Positions 26,256-36,415 of a stretch of 64,000 nucleotides of DNA are shown piece after piece. A model generated the notes under the pieces. The model was not told where the DNA came from. It saw nothing but the letters and a program-made list of their open reading frames with translations, and did not search any database. Both the position numbers and the translations under genes were made by a program. This DNA comes from Aquimarina sp. AU58 (GTDB lineage: Bacteria; Bacteroidota; Bacteroidia; Flavobacteriales; Flavobacteriaceae), in the NCBI RefSeq assembly GCF_900312745.1, contig NZ_OMPD01000014.1, positions 3,100,001-3,164,000 on the forward strand, read 5' to 3'. Position 1 is the stretch's first letter. Each line of letters begins with the position of its first letter.

Positions 26256-27908
26256 TTAATTAACTATCTCGGATAAAAGCGCTGCAGCAACTTTACCAAT
26301 TTCACCATCAGAATCTAAAGAAATAGCCTTTTTGAGTACTTCTTTTGCTTTTTGAGTTTCTCCCGTTGCAATGTATGATTCCCCTAGATATTTATAAGCG
26401 TTTGCTGAATTTGGAAATAACTCTAAAATCATAGAAAATACTTGAATGGAGGCCTGAATTTGTGGTGTACGACTACTTTGCAATAAAATGTTTCCTAGTG
26501 TAATTAGCTCTGTCTCAAAATCACAAAACGCATACAGTGGGTCTTGGATCATTTTAGGAAGTTCTTCTGCCAGTTTTTGTGCTTGTCCAGATAAATACAA
26601 GCTTACTATATAATCCATTGGCTTAGGTTTAAAATCCTGAACATTAAAAGTTAATGCTGCTTCTAATACAGGATCTTGATTGTTAGCATACTCATCAAAA
26701 CTCATAGTAACTGGAATACTAGGGGCTATCCAATCTGCATTTTCTAAAGCTGGCTTATCTTGCCACCATAAATACGATAAAGAGATATTAATAGCACTGT
26801 TTGGTAGTGTTACAGGGCGGTTATCCCCCCAAAAATTGATATTTTCTGCTGTGGGCTCCCCCACAAAAATAACATTGGTATAATTGTCTATTTCATTAAC
26901 GAGGTTTTGACAAGCAGAAAAGGTTCGTTTTCCTATAATAACAAATAGCTTTCCTATTTTATTTATCTTTTCAGCTTTAATGAGACCTTTTATAACATCT
27001 TTATTTAAATAGTTATTTCCTCCGCCATTTAAACGCAAATCAATAATTAATTTCTCGGTACCGTTAGTTTCTATTTCATTAAAAACACGGGCATAAAAAT
27101 CCTTGGTACTTTCTTCGGCTTCATCTGCTATTCTACTATGTCTAACATACATCGCTTTTTCTTTGGCTAAGTATTCTGAAAAGTAAACCTTATCTAGCTG
27201 TTGTAAATATAAAGGTGTTGTTGATTGGTCTCTTGCATCTAACCAATTGTCTTTTTGATATACATAACCACGGTGTGTGGGCACAGTTTCTCCTTTAGGC
27301 AATGCAGTAAAGGATTGTGTAAATACTTTTCCACCTTTTTCTAACGTAAGTGTTATCTTATTTTGAAGGGTTTTTGTTACTTTTTGAGCATGTAAGACTT
27401 CAGGATATCGTATATTATTAATTCCGTAAGCTTTAAAATATTGTGAGTTCTCTACTTCTACTGTCGGTTCAATTGCTTTTAAAACCTCTGAAATTGGCTT
27501 CCCTTCTACCGCTACGACTTTTGCTCCAACTGCTTCTGGGTAGTTCTTGTGTGTTCCCTGAATATAAATCCCGTCATTAAATTCATATAAATTGAATGGA
27601 AATTGTGAAAATTCAAATGGCTTTTGATGAAAACTAATATAGGTATGCCCGTATTTGAATAAAGACACGAGTCGAGACATCCCAACAATAATTTCGTGTT
27701 CTTGTAAATTCGGAATGTCATTATATAGTGTTTCTACTTCGATATCAAAATTTTCTTTTGTTGTTTTTACAAAAAGAAACGAATAGTCTTTATGTATGGT
27801 GTTTTGTAAAAAACGAAGGTCTTCTTGCCATTGAGCTGTGGTTAGAGTCTCTTGAGACCATAGTTGAGTAAATAGAAATAGGTTGAGGATAATTAGTATT
27901 TTTTTCAT
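26256..27908 (-). CDS. Secreted S41-type serine peptidase with C-terminal TPRs
   Basis: A 550-residue protein with a signal peptide (ends LWSQ, about residue 19). An N-terminal helical region is followed by a PDZ-like segment (about 100-145, GAKVVAVEGKPISEVLKAIE). The S41 peptidase core has KLIIDLRLNGGGNN and the likely nucleophile Ser in GKRTFSACQNLVNE (about 325), then FVGEPTAEN. Residues 450-545 are TPR-like (NAYKYLGESYIATGETQKAKEVLKKAI). Tail peptidases of this fold degrade C-terminal ends of envelope proteins; the substrate here is unknown. The M20 gene lies 70 bp upstream on the same strand. Confidence 0.82.
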   Translation of the reverse strand: MKKILIILNLFLFTQLWSQETLTTAQWQEDLRFLQNTIHKDYSFLFVKTTKENFDIEVETLYNDIPNLQEHEIIVGMSRLVSLFKYGHTYISFHQKPFEFSQFPFNLYEFNDGIYIQGTHKNYPEAVGAKVVAVEGKPISEVLKAIEPTVEVENSQYFKAYGINNIRYPEVLHAQKVTKTLQNKITLTLEKGGKVFTQSFTALPKGETVPTHRGYVYQKDNWLDARDQSTTPLYLQQLDKVYFSEYLAKEKAMYVRHSRIADEAEESTKDFYARVFNEIETNGTEKLIIDLRLNGGGNNYLNKDVIKGLIKAEKINKIGKLFVIIGKRTFSACQNLVNEIDNYTNVIFVGEPTAENINFWGDNRPVTLPNSAINISLSYLWWQDKPALENADWIAPSIPVTMSFDEYANNQDPVLEAALTFNVQDFKPKPMDYIVSLYLSGQAQKLAEELPKMIQDPLYAFCDFETELITLGNILLQSSRTPQIQASIQVFSMILELFPNSANAYKYLGESYIATGETQKAKEVLKKAISLDSDGEIGKVAAALLSEIVN

Positions 27909-27978
27909 GATGTTATTTTTTTAACCTGGATGTATTTCAGGAGTTTTGATTATATATTGATTGATGAATTAAAAGTGT

Positions 27979-29265
27979 TTATTTACTGTTCGTTCTTTCT
28001 AAAATTAAAGTAGCAAATGATTGTACGCCATGTTTTATGGTGGTTTCATCCACAGCAAAATTTGGTGTATGGGGCATAGAACTTATACCTTTTTCAATAT
28101 TAGATCCTCCTAGGAAAAAGAATACTCCTGGTACTTTTTGTTGATAGTAAATGAAATCTTCGCCAAAATAAGGTGTTTGTCCATACAGTGGTTTAAACAT
28201 TTCTTTATTATAAAAACTAGAAATTGTTTGTGATGCAATTTTTGTGAGTTTAGGATCATTTATAGGAGTTCCTGAATAGTCTTTTGAATATTCAATGGAA
28301 ATAAAAGCATCTTTAAATTTAGAATTCAGGATTTGTTTTTTTATTTCAAGGGGTATGCTATTCACTTTTTTAACATCAGTTTCAAGAAAACTGGCGTTGT
28401 AAAAAGTAGCTCCATTATCTGTATTAAGCCTTGCTCCCTGTAAAATGAAGTAATCTTTAAAAATTGTTTCTTTTTTTGTCAACCCTATTTTAGAATCTGA
28501 AATCTTATTTATGATATCCCAGGGTGAGCCATTCTGTTCTATATTACGAACAAAACCATTTAATATAGTATTCATAAAGTTTTCTAACTCTTTTTCATTG
28601 GCACTAGGCTTGAATTTTATCTTAAGTGATTTTTGATAAGCAAATAACTCATTAGCCTTAACATTAATCTCTCCTGATGGACCAGGACCAATGTGTAATC
28701 CATAAATTTCATCTGGTTTAATAATCTCGAAAAGACCATCTTTAATCATATCCTTTGCACCTGAAAAAGTTTCTTCGGCAGGCTGGAAAATGAAATAAAC
28801 GGTACCTTCTAAGTTTTCTTTTTGTTGCGATAAAACAGTAGCGATTCCTAAACCAATTGTGGTATGCACATCATGACCACAAATATGTCTCACTCCTTTA
28901 TTTTTAGATTCAAAATCTACAACATCTGCTTCGTCTGTTTTTATGGCATCCATATCTGCTCTCCAAGCTATTTTTCTTCCTTTTTTACCGCCTTTTAGGA
29001 TTCCTACAACTCCATATCCTCCAACATTCGTTTTAACTTCTAATCCCAAATTTCTTAAGTATTCCGAAACAATTTTAGAAGTTCTTTTTTCTTGCTTCGA
29101 TATTTCAGGGTTCCTATGTAAATCCCTTCTAATTTTAACCAAGCTATTGTAGATGGCATCAGCTTGTTTTTCTATTTGCTGATAGTTGTTGGTATTTGTA
29201 CCTGATTGGGCAGAAAGTATTCCGGTAGTTACTAAAAGAAGTATGACTATAAGTTGTGTTTTCAT
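27979..29265 (-). CDS. Secreted M20 amidohydrolase
   Basis: A 428-residue protein with a signal peptide (about 1-20, ends LSAQ). It is an M20D-type metal hydrolase: IRRDLHRNPEIS near the N-terminus, WRADMDAI (metal Asp), RHICGHDVHTT (Cys/His pair typical of aminoacylases), QPAEE (catalytic and metal Glu), and MPHTPNFAVDE near the end. Relatives remove acyl groups from amino acids or hydrolyse hippurate-like amides, here outside the cytoplasm. It lies downstream of the LytS/LytTR pair at 29374-31204 on the same strand and may be in its regulon. Confidence 0.88.
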   Translation of the reverse strand: MKTQLIVILLLVTTGILSAQSGTNTNNYQQIEKQADAIYNSLVKIRRDLHRNPEISKQEKRTSKIVSEYLRNLGLEVKTNVGGYGVVGILKGGKKGRKIAWRADMDAIKTDEADVVDFESKNKGVRHICGHDVHTTIGLGIATVLSQQKENLEGTVYFIFQPAEETFSGAKDMIKDGLFEIIKPDEIYGLHIGPGPSGEINVKANELFAYQKSLKIKFKPSANEKELENFMNTILNGFVRNIEQNGSPWDIINKISDSKIGLTKKETIFKDYFILQGARLNTDNGATFYNASFLETDVKKVNSIPLEIKKQILNSKFKDAFISIEYSKDYSGTPINDPKLTKIASQTISSFYNKEMFKPLYGQTPYFGEDFIYYQQKVPGVFFFLGGSNIEKGISSMPHTPNFAVDETTIKHGVQSFATLILERTNSK

Positions 29266-29308
29266 GATATAATTTTGTTTGCTATTATATCACAAAGATT
29301 GTCTTATT

Positions 29309-29317
29309 ATGTCGTTA
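29309..29317. promoter_or_regulatory. ATGTCGTTA motif upstream of the M20 gene
   Basis: ATGTCGTTA lies 44 bp before the M20 start codon. The related ATGTCGTTT (36456-36464) lies 41 bp before the PD40 gene at 36415. Similar motifs sit at 24699 and 31426. A shared regulator is possible. Confidence 0.3.
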
Positions 29318-29373
29318 GAAATAGTGCTTTTTGTTGAAGTATCGTATTTGATATTTGAAACGTCACAGTAGCA

Positions 29374-30129
29374 TTATTTGTTCATCCAGTCTTTAAAATC
29401 ACTAGTCTTTTGTCTACTTACAATAAACTCTTGATCTCTTGGATTTGAAACAGATAACTTTACTCTATGATTAAAGTATGGTTCTATTTTCTGAATTGAA
29501 ATTTTAGAGATAATCTGACCTCTATTAATTCTGTAAAATTTAGTGTCATCTAAGGAATCAAATAATTGATCCATCGTTTCATCTATGATGTAACGTTTGT
29601 TATGGGTAATACCAAAAGTAATACTATCCTGCGAATATATATACAAAAGCTCTGATACCCTTATTTGTACAAAGCCACTCCCCTCTTTCACCAATATTCC
29701 TGAGCGTTTTTGTGGGGTCTGAATACTACTCAGGAGTTCTTTTAAGATATTGGGTTCTATAGGATTAGATAGACTTTTAGATTTTGAGAATTTGTGTAAT
29801 GCAGCGTCTAAGTCTTTTTGTTGAATGGGCTTTAGTAAATAGTCAATACTATTTACTTTAAATGCTTGAATAGCGTATTGGTCAAACGCTGTAGTGAAAA
29901 TAATAGGTGTAGTAACTTCTACTTTTTGAAATATCTCAAAACTCAATCCATCAGCTAGTTGAATATCCATAAATACTAATTCAGGAGTAGTGTTCTTTTG
30001 AAACCATACTACAGCATCTTCAACGGTATCAATAATATCTAATAATTGAAAATCAAGAGTGCTTTTCTTTAACAAGTTTTGTAACTGACTTGCAGCCCGG
30101 GGTTCATCTTCAACAATTAGTATTTTCAT
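29374..30129 (-). CDS. LytTR response regulator
   Basis: A 251-residue protein. The receiver domain (1-120) has the acidic pair EDE (7-9), phospho-acceptor D55 in ELVFMDIQLAD, TTAFDQYA and the Lys in YLLKPI. The LytTR DNA-binding domain (about 145-250) has RINRGQIISKISIQKIEPYFN. LytTR proteins bind direct repeats about 21-22 bp apart. The kinase gene upstream overlaps by 20 bp, so they form one unit. The M20 and S41 genes downstream are likely targets. Confidence 0.92.
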   Translation of the reverse strand: MKILIVEDEPRAASQLQNLLKKSTLDFQLLDIIDTVEDAVVWFQKNTTPELVFMDIQLADGLSFEIFQKVEVTTPIIFTTAFDQYAIQAFKVNSIDYLLKPIQQKDLDAALHKFSKSKSLSNPIEPNILKELLSSIQTPQKRSGILVKEGSGFVQIRVSELLYIYSQDSITFGITHNKRYIIDETMDQLFDSLDDTKFYRINRGQIISKISIQKIEPYFNHRVKLSVSNPRDQEFIVSRQKTSDFKDWMNK

Positions 30130-31204
30130 GAGTTGTATTTTGATTTGATGCTTTTAATAATGGAAGAGAAACTGTAAAATGCTCCCCGTTATTATTGATA
30201 ATAGGTGCTTTACTTGATATAAGTTGATACCGTTTTTCAATATTCTTTAATCCTATTTTTGTGGATGGTGTTTGGGTTGACTTCGCTTGTATTTTATTAC
30301 TTACTACTAAATAATCATCTTTGGTTTCTATAGTAATAATCAAAGGTTTCGCCCTAGAAACGATATTGTGTTTTATAGCATTTTCTAGTAAAAGCTGCAA
30401 ACTCATGGGGACAATCATAGCCATTTGTTTGCTTTCCGGAATACGCCAATTCACCTTTAGATTATCTCCAAATCTTTCTGATTGAATATGAATATAAGCT
30501 TTTGCAAATTTTAATTCTTTTTGTAATGAAATTAAATTGGTATTTCCTGATTCTAGTATAAATCGGTATACATCAGACAGATTATCAACAAATCCCTTTG
30601 CATCTTCTTTAGCCTCTTGATCAATAATATCGCGTAAGGTGTTTAAACTATTAAATAAAAAATGAGGTTGTGCTTGATTTCTTAAGGTATCTAACTGCGC
30701 TTGTATCATTATTTGTTTGGTCTGCTCTTCATCTCTAATTGATTTTTTAAGCCTTACATAATAATAAATTGCTTCATATATCGCCATTGTCATAATAATG
30801 ATTAAAAAAACAGGTAAAAGAACCTTCAATATTACCATATGTGTGGAATTGAATCCCAAAAAGGTAAACAATTTTGCAAGCAAAAAACCCATTGTAAAAT
30901 CAACAAACAACATCACACAAATAATTGCAAAAAGAAAGAAGATAATACGTTTTAAATCATCTTTAAAATCAGGATATTTTTTCCGTAAATGAATCAAAAT
31001 AAACCTTATGATACACCAATCACAGGTTGTGGGAATTAATGAAGCAAACCAACCTATGAGTACTAATGTTATTGATTCTCTTTCTGATGGGTTATTGAAT
31101 AAATAGTTTGTTATAAGACTTATAATAAGAATACCAATTACAGAAAACCATATATCATTAAATCCCAGATATTGTATGCGTTTTTTTTTATTAAATAGTA
31201 CCAT
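30110..31204 (-). CDS. LytS-type sensor histidine kinase
   Basis: A 364-residue protein with about four membrane helices (17-35, 44-64, 86-110, 124-145). A coiled linker leads to the His_kinase domain with phospho-accepting H181 in QAQPHFLFNSLNTLRDII. The GHKL ATPase has the N-box LLLENAIKHN and the G-box IGLKNIEKRY. There is no large external domain, so the signal is probably sensed in the membrane. It is first in the operon with its LytTR partner. Confidence 0.92.
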   Translation of the reverse strand: MVLFNKKKRIQYLGFNDIWFSVIGILIISLITNYLFNNPSERESITLVLIGWFASLIPTTCDWCIIRFILIHLRKKYPDFKDDLKRIIFFLFAIICVMLFVDFTMGFLLAKLFTFLGFNSTHMVILKVLLPVFLIIIMTMAIYEAIYYYVRLKKSIRDEEQTKQIMIQAQLDTLRNQAQPHFLFNSLNTLRDIIDQEAKEDAKGFVDNLSDVYRFILESGNTNLISLQKELKFAKAYIHIQSERFGDNLKVNWRIPESKQMAMIVPMSLQLLLENAIKHNIVSRAKPLIITIETKDDYLVVSNKIQAKSTQTPSTKIGLKNIEKRYQLISSKAPIINNNGEHFTVSLPLLKASNQNTTHENTNC

Positions 31205-31470
31205 GAATTATAAGCGTATTAGCGGTATACCTTGTTTAACTTGATAGAATACAAATCCAAAAGCAATTACAGTAATAACCTGATTCCTGCTTCTAGTTTT
31301 CCATTATTAGAGGCATAATACGAATAACGGAATTATTTGTATCCTGTACAAACCAAAAAAAGGGCTTTTATTTGTAGTTCAAATATCTTAGGATTGACAA
31401 AAAAATGAAACCATAATATCTTGAAATGTCGTAATATGTATCTGAATTGTTATACTTTTTAGATATAATA
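31205..31470. other. Gap upstream of the LytS kinase
   Basis: AT-rich DNA with AATGTCGTAAT at 31425-31435, related to the ATGTCGT motif of three other control regions. No gene is visible. The rest of this gene-free stretch up to 31635 is repeat copy F. Confidence 0.4.
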
Positions 31471-31619
31471 CCATTCTATACACATTCCCCTACTCTCCTA
31501 CTATCGTTACTGGTAAAGAGTATTCCATTACAGTTGCCAAAGAAACTTTTGGAAAGGAAAAAATCAAAGAAGATTAGTACTGGTAAAAGCTATTTCCCAA
31601 GCAAAGTTACATAACGCAG
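31471..31619 (+). repeat. Dispersed repeat, copy F (no hairpin)
   Basis: CCATTCTATACACATTCC, core AAAGAGTATTCCATTACAGT, TGCCAAAGAAACTTTTGG, A-rich middle, CCCAAGCAAAGTTACATAAC end. It resembles copy D most in the middle and copy A in its CTCC-rich 5' part. It lies between the LytS/LytTR operon and a zinc-ribbon membrane gene. Confidence 0.85.
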
Positions 31620-31635
31620 AACATTATAGTATATA

Positions 31636-32412
31636 TTAAACCCTAACTTCCATAACATTCTTTGTACTTTCGCCAATATAAATAATCACAATAATTAGTA
31701 AAAGAGTACTTACCATTACTATCACAGTTTTTTTTATTCTCTTGTTTGTGAAATAGGTATATAAAAAATAGGTTACATACAGTATTAGAAAGATAAAAGT
31801 AATCAACATTCCTATTGAACTTGAATCATAATAACCAATTGAGTTTACTAAAAAATAAAATGTTATTCTATTAATTAATAGAACAAATGATTGAATAATA
31901 TTTATAGCACTCAACAAGAAGAGCGCAGCTATAATCGATCGGATAAATGATTGCTTCTTATAATCTCTTAATAGATGAAAAATAATAGAATATAGTGGGA
32001 TAATTAGAATTGTAATTATAAAGTAAAGCCACCTCACTTGTTTCGTGTCCGGACCACGAGTATTAATTTTTATATATTCTTTTTTACCGTCTTCTAGTAT
32101 TTGAAAAAAATCTCCATTTAATAAATCCTGAGTCAAGTTTAACATCAAAAATAAAAGTCCGAGTGTTGTAATATAAAAAAGAATGGGATTTTGAAACGGT
32201 CGTGTTTTCCCAGAAACAAATCGATTAGTTGTGTTTCCTCCTGAATAGAATAAACTTTTTAAATTATATACAAATCCTTTATCAAAAGAAAGTCCTTCTT
32301 TTATCATTTTCAATAAATAACTAGCATCAAATTGATCTATCTTTTCTTGCCCGCAATTTGGGCAAAACTTCATGTTTAAATCAAGTTTTTGATTACAATT
32401 CTTACAGTTCAT
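31636..32412 (-). CDS. DUF3667-like zinc-ribbon membrane protein
   Basis: A 258-residue protein that starts with a zinc ribbon (CKNC at 3-6, CPNCG at 17-21) and has four to five membrane helices in the remainder (LFYITTLGLLFLML; WLYFIITILIIPLYSIIFHLL; and others). FVSGKTRPFQNPILFYI after the ribbon is typical of the DUF3667 family, which has no established function. It stands alone, downstream of an AraC/PD40 operon by 193 bp on the same strand. Confidence 0.75.
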   Translation of the reverse strand: MNCKNCNQKLDLNMKFCPNCGQEKIDQFDASYLLKMIKEGLSFDKGFVYNLKSLFYSGGNTTNRFVSGKTRPFQNPILFYITTLGLLFLMLNLTQDLLNGDFFQILEDGKKEYIKINTRGPDTKQVRWLYFIITILIIPLYSIIFHLLRDYKKQSFIRSIIAALFLLSAINIIQSFVLLINRITFYFLVNSIGYYDSSSIGMLITFIFLILYVTYFLYTYFTNKRIKKTVIVMVSTLLLIIVIIYIGESTKNVMEVRV

Positions 32413-32605
32413 TTTTTTAAGTATATGTAAAAGCTATTTCTATACTTTTTGATAGAATTCTCTTTATATATGTTCCTGATTGCGATTGTATGGTGCTTAA
32501 CATTAATCGTAATGATTTTCTAAAATTTCAATTAAATTTATAGACACTATGCAGATTGTTTTAACACTTCTAGCCTTTGTTTTTTAATATAATTACTTCA
32601 GGTTT

Positions 32606-33760
32606 TTATCTAAAACTAGCTGGTGTTCTTCCATACTTTTTTTTAAAAGCTCTGTAAAATGCATCTCGGGAATTGAAACCTACCATTTCACCTATCGCTG
32701 CTATTGTATATTTATAATAATCATCATCTTCTAATAATAACTTGGCTTCTTCTACACGATAATCATTTACAAAATCAAAGAAATTTTTATGCTCTATATG
32801 ATTGATTACATAAGAAACTTGTTTACTATTAACAGCTACAGTATCACTTAACTTCTTCAACGTAAGTTTTGGATTATGATATAACTTGTCACTTTTAAAA
32901 GCATTTTTTATTTTAAACCTTAATGATTTAATTTCTTCGTCGGGCAATTCTATAGTCTTCTTTTCTTTTTTATCAAATTGATCAATTGTTACTCCGATAC
33001 TTTCATCTGTGTGGTTTAATGCAATAATAACAAATAGAAACACATGTAACGACATCAATACTATAGATACAGGTTTACTATATACACTTTCTAAATTGAA
33101 AACAACGGGAAATAATTCGATGCTAGATTCAATTCCCCAAATTAATAAATAGCCAAACAAAAGATTTTTCATCCATGATAATTGTAATTTAGAAATATCA
33201 GAAAAATACTGTTTTATATAATTATTGTATTTATAAATCAATACAAGAGAAAGTAATAAATAAATGAATGGTTGTATATGCCAAATGGCAAAATGTTGAA
33301 AAGCTTCAACTATGGTTTGATTACTTTTTTGATTACTATCTAAATAAACATAGGCATTTTGGAGCTTTCTTATCTTTTCTTCTTTTTGAAGTAAAAGAAG
33401 TTCAATACGGTTTACAAATACAAATAAAGTTGGAATAAAATGTAAAAAATCTACCCATTTTAACCGAATTCCTTTAATACAAATAAAACGGACATATAAA
33501 AAGATTAATGGACCAATTGCAAATGTAAAAACCGGTCCTAAACCCAAAAAATAAGGAACACTTATCATATAACGGCTATATGAGAGCACGTCATGAATGA
33601 GGACAAAAGCAAATATGAGTAGTAAGAACCCCAATAAGTAGGCTCTGGTTTTATGAGCTCTTTTTTTTACAAACATATATAACCCAAGAAAGATTCCCTG
33701 GGTTATAGCAGCAATGCCTATAATTGTGTAAATATTAATAATTAGCTTATTTTCTTCCAT
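32606..33760 (-). CDS. AraC-family regulator with multi-pass membrane N-terminus
   Basis: A 384-residue protein: seven or so membrane helices (residues 5-245), then an AraC domain (280-384) with LTLKKLSDTVAVNSKQVSYV and YTIAAIGEMVGFNSRDAFYRAF, ending RTPASFR. The start codon directly follows the stop of the PD40 gene at 33761, so it is the last gene of a three-gene operon with two PD40 propellers. The propellers might be signal receptors or targets. Confidence 0.9.
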   Translation of the reverse strand: MEENKLIINIYTIIGIAAITQGIFLGLYMFVKKRAHKTRAYLLGFLLLIFAFVLIHDVLSYSRYMISVPYFLGLGPVFTFAIGPLIFLYVRFICIKGIRLKWVDFLHFIPTLFVFVNRIELLLLQKEEKIRKLQNAYVYLDSNQKSNQTIVEAFQHFAIWHIQPFIYLLLSLVLIYKYNNYIKQYFSDISKLQLSWMKNLLFGYLLIWGIESSIELFPVVFNLESVYSKPVSIVLMSLHVFLFVIIALNHTDESIGVTIDQFDKKEKKTIELPDEEIKSLRFKIKNAFKSDKLYHNPKLTLKKLSDTVAVNSKQVSYVINHIEHKNFFDFVNDYRVEEAKLLLEDDDYYKYTIAAIGEMVGFNSRDAFYRAFKKKYGRTPASFR

Positions 33761-34750
33761 TTAATTAGACCAATTTGGCTGTGCATCATCCCAATCATTA
33801 TTAGTTATTTTTTTTAACATTGTTCCATCACTTTTAATCGTATAAATGTCTAAATCTCCGTCCGCATCAGAGTTAAAAACTAAAGTCTTTCCATCTGGAC
33901 TCCAATCTACCGCATAAGCAAAGAACGGTGATTCCCAATTACATAAAGGGCTTTTTAAATTAGCTTTGACTGTTAGATTAACAATTTTATTTGTTTTTAA
34001 ATCTAAAACTAGTACATCTATATTATTGTGTACTTGATTAAAATTTAGATATGCCAATTTACTATTATCAGGTGAAATTGAAGGTGCAAATTCAAAACTA
34101 GTGGCAGTATTACTTATATTTTTTCTATTAGATCCGTCTATATTCATAGAGAAAAGGTCGTAACTCCCATTTTCTGAAACAGCATAGCAATAAATCATTT
34201 TATCGTCTTTAGAAAAAACAGGTGCATAATGGCTAAATTGTTTATAGTTTTTAGTAATATTTTTTGGGTTTATACCATTTGTATCTGTTATAAATACTTG
34301 TCTTTTACCCGATCGCCCTGCATCAAAGCCGATATAAGCAATATAATTACCGTTATTAGACCAAGAAGCATCGTATTCATATCCAACAGAATTTTTAATC
34401 AACTTATTTATCGACCTTAAATCAGACGTCGCTTTAGCCAACTTCCAACCACCATATCTATATGTATTAAAGGTAATGTATCTATTATCTTTTGAGAAAT
34501 GTGGTTGATATTCGCTTCTTGACTCTTTTTTTGTGAGTTGTTTAAATGAAGAACCGTCTGGTTTTACAGAGCACAACTCTTCTTGTCCAGCTATTCTACT
34601 CACAAATAGTATACGTTCTGAAGTTTCTAAATAATCTTCACTATCAGAAGAATACAATATTTTATCATTAAATAAATCTAAATTACTTAATAGCCCAAGA
34701 CTTGTTAAAACTCCAATAAATAGTATAAAATTTTTCATATTCCGCTTCAT
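33761..34750 (-). CDS. Periplasmic PD40 (TolB-like) propeller
   Basis: A 329-residue protein with an N-terminal hydrophobic signal or anchor (about 5-22). About six PD40 blades follow, with the family signature YQPHFSKDNRYITFNTYR, FAPSISPDNSKLAYLNF and AVDWSPDGKTLVFNSD. No enzyme motif is seen, so it probably binds a ligand or protein. It lies 3 bp after the 553-residue PD40 gene and abuts the AraC gene. The second Met (residue 5) is a possible start. Confidence 0.82.
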   Translation of the reverse strand: MKRNMKNFILFIGVLTSLGLLSNLDLFNDKILYSSDSEDYLETSERILFVSRIAGQEELCSVKPDGSSFKQLTKKESRSEYQPHFSKDNRYITFNTYRYGGWKLAKATSDLRSINKLIKNSVGYEYDASWSNNGNYIAYIGFDAGRSGKRQVFITDTNGINPKNITKNYKQFSHYAPVFSKDDKMIYCYAVSENGSYDLFSMNIDGSNRKNISNTATSFEFAPSISPDNSKLAYLNFNQVHNNIDVLVLDLKTNKIVNLTVKANLKSPLCNWESPFFAYAVDWSPDGKTLVFNSDADGDLDIYTIKSDGTMLKKITNNDWDDAQPNWSN

Positions 34751-34753
34751 GTG

Positions 34754-36415
34754 TTAATTATCAAGAGAAGTTAACTGTGTTGTTTTTTGAGTATCAACAT
34801 TTATCTTATAAATCTCTGTATTTCCGTTCTTATTAGACTGATACACAATAGTTTTATTATCTATCCACCTTGGTAAGAAATCGTGGTTTTTGTTATTTGT
34901 TAATCTTTGAATCTTTTTGGTTTTGAGATGCATCACATAGATTTCATAATTTTCGTCTGTATTTGAAACAAAAGTGATTTTTGATTTATTAGGAGAAACT
35001 TCCCCCATGAACTCATGACTTTTTGTATTAGTAATTTGTGAGTTTTTGCCAGTTATGATATTGTGTTGATAAAGTTCATAATCCCCAGTTTTATCAGAAT
35101 TATAAACCAAAGTCTGATTATCTATCCAAGAGGGATTCTCTTCACTTACTTCTTTTGTGTTTGTAACATTAATGGTTTTATTAGTAGATAAATCTAATAC
35201 CATTAGGTCTCTTTTACTATTCAATTCTACTTCATAACAAAGTAATTTTCCGTTAGTAGATAAAGTCGGGTTACTCTCATTATTTTTACTATTTACAATC
35301 GCTTTTTCTTTTTTTGTTTTTGCATTCCATCTATAAATATCAGATCCATCTGGAGTCTTTACTTCGTAAAAAATTTGCTTTAATGAATTAGCTACCGGAA
35401 TATTTAGATTCTTGTTTGATGAAAATACCAGTTTAGATTTCTTTTCCCTTAAATGATAAGTATATACTTGAGGTTTTCCTTCCCTTTTAGAAACAAAAAG
35501 AACATGATTTCCTACAACACTTGGAGATTCATTTATTATAGAATTTCTGGTGATATTTTTATAATTCCTTCCATTCTTATCTATTACAATCACTTCGCCC
35601 ATACCAAATGTTTCGGAAGAAAAGGCTATTTTTTTACCATTTGGAGACCAATCGGGTATATAACTATTCGTCAATTTTGAAGTTAAATGCTTTCTAAAGT
35701 TTCCCTCTAAATTTGTTTTATAAATACTGTTACTCCCTAAATCATTAGCTACAAAAACAATTTCTTTAGTATTAGATACATCCGGTGCCCATTCATTGAT
35801 ATTCGACGTATTAGTAATTTGCTTTATTTTCAAATCATCCAATGTCATAGTGTATATATCCTTATTGTTTTCTCCATTAAAATTTGCTCCGAAAATGATT
35901 TGTTTACCATTGTCAAAAAAATTGGCTTGCGATGCTCTATTCCCTTCTTTTACTAAAGTTTTGAGTTCAGTTCCATCAATATTAATAATGTATAAACTCG
36001 ATTTTCTTTTTAATGACATATCAAAAACGATTTGCTTTCCGTTTGGAGACCAAACAGGATGAAATAACAACCCTTCTAAACCTGTCTTTATCTCTTTTAT
36101 GATATTACCTTTTAAATCACTGATTACCAATATTCCTTTATCTCTTGTACAATACACTATAGATTTCCCATCTGGTGAAAACCTAGGATGAGAACCAAAA
36201 ATATTTCCAACTTTTCTTTCTTGATTTGTTTTGATATTGCGAATGTATATACCTTGTCTATTGATCCCATAAGCATAATAAATTAGAGAAGTCCCATCTG
36301 GAGACCATTTTGGATGGTATTCTCTATTGGTTGTTCTAAATTGTGACCAAGCATTCATACATAAAATGGCAAAGACAATTAATGATGTTATTCTTTTAAC
36401 GTTCATGAATTTCAT
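34754..36415 (-). CDS. Large secreted PD40 propeller, first gene of the AraC operon
   Basis: A 553-residue secreted protein (signal peptide to about 24, NAWSQ) with roughly eleven PD40 blades: YHPKWSPDGTSLIYYAYG, HPRFSPDGKSIVYC, FHPVWSPNGKQIVFDM, YIPDWSPNGKKIAFSSE, and more to the C-terminus. That is long enough for a double propeller. The start is ATG 36415, or 36406 three codons later. An ATGTCGT motif lies 41 bp upstream. Relatives associate with envelope complexes; the ligand is unknown. Confidence 0.82.
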   Translation of the reverse strand: MKFMNVKRITSLIVFAILCMNAWSQFRTTNREYHPKWSPDGTSLIYYAYGINRQGIYIRNIKTNQERKVGNIFGSHPRFSPDGKSIVYCTRDKGILVISDLKGNIIKEIKTGLEGLLFHPVWSPNGKQIVFDMSLKRKSSLYIINIDGTELKTLVKEGNRASQANFFDNGKQIIFGANFNGENNKDIYTMTLDDLKIKQITNTSNINEWAPDVSNTKEIVFVANDLGSNSIYKTNLEGNFRKHLTSKLTNSYIPDWSPNGKKIAFSSETFGMGEVIVIDKNGRNYKNITRNSIINESPSVVGNHVLFVSKREGKPQVYTYHLREKKSKLVFSSNKNLNIPVANSLKQIFYEVKTPDGSDIYRWNAKTKKEKAIVNSKNNESNPTLSTNGKLLCYEVELNSKRDLMVLDLSTNKTINVTNTKEVSEENPSWIDNQTLVYNSDKTGDYELYQHNIITGKNSQITNTKSHEFMGEVSPNKSKITFVSNTDENYEIYVMHLKTKKIQRLTNNKNHDFLPRWIDNKTIVYQSNKNGNTEIYKINVDTQKTTQLTSLDN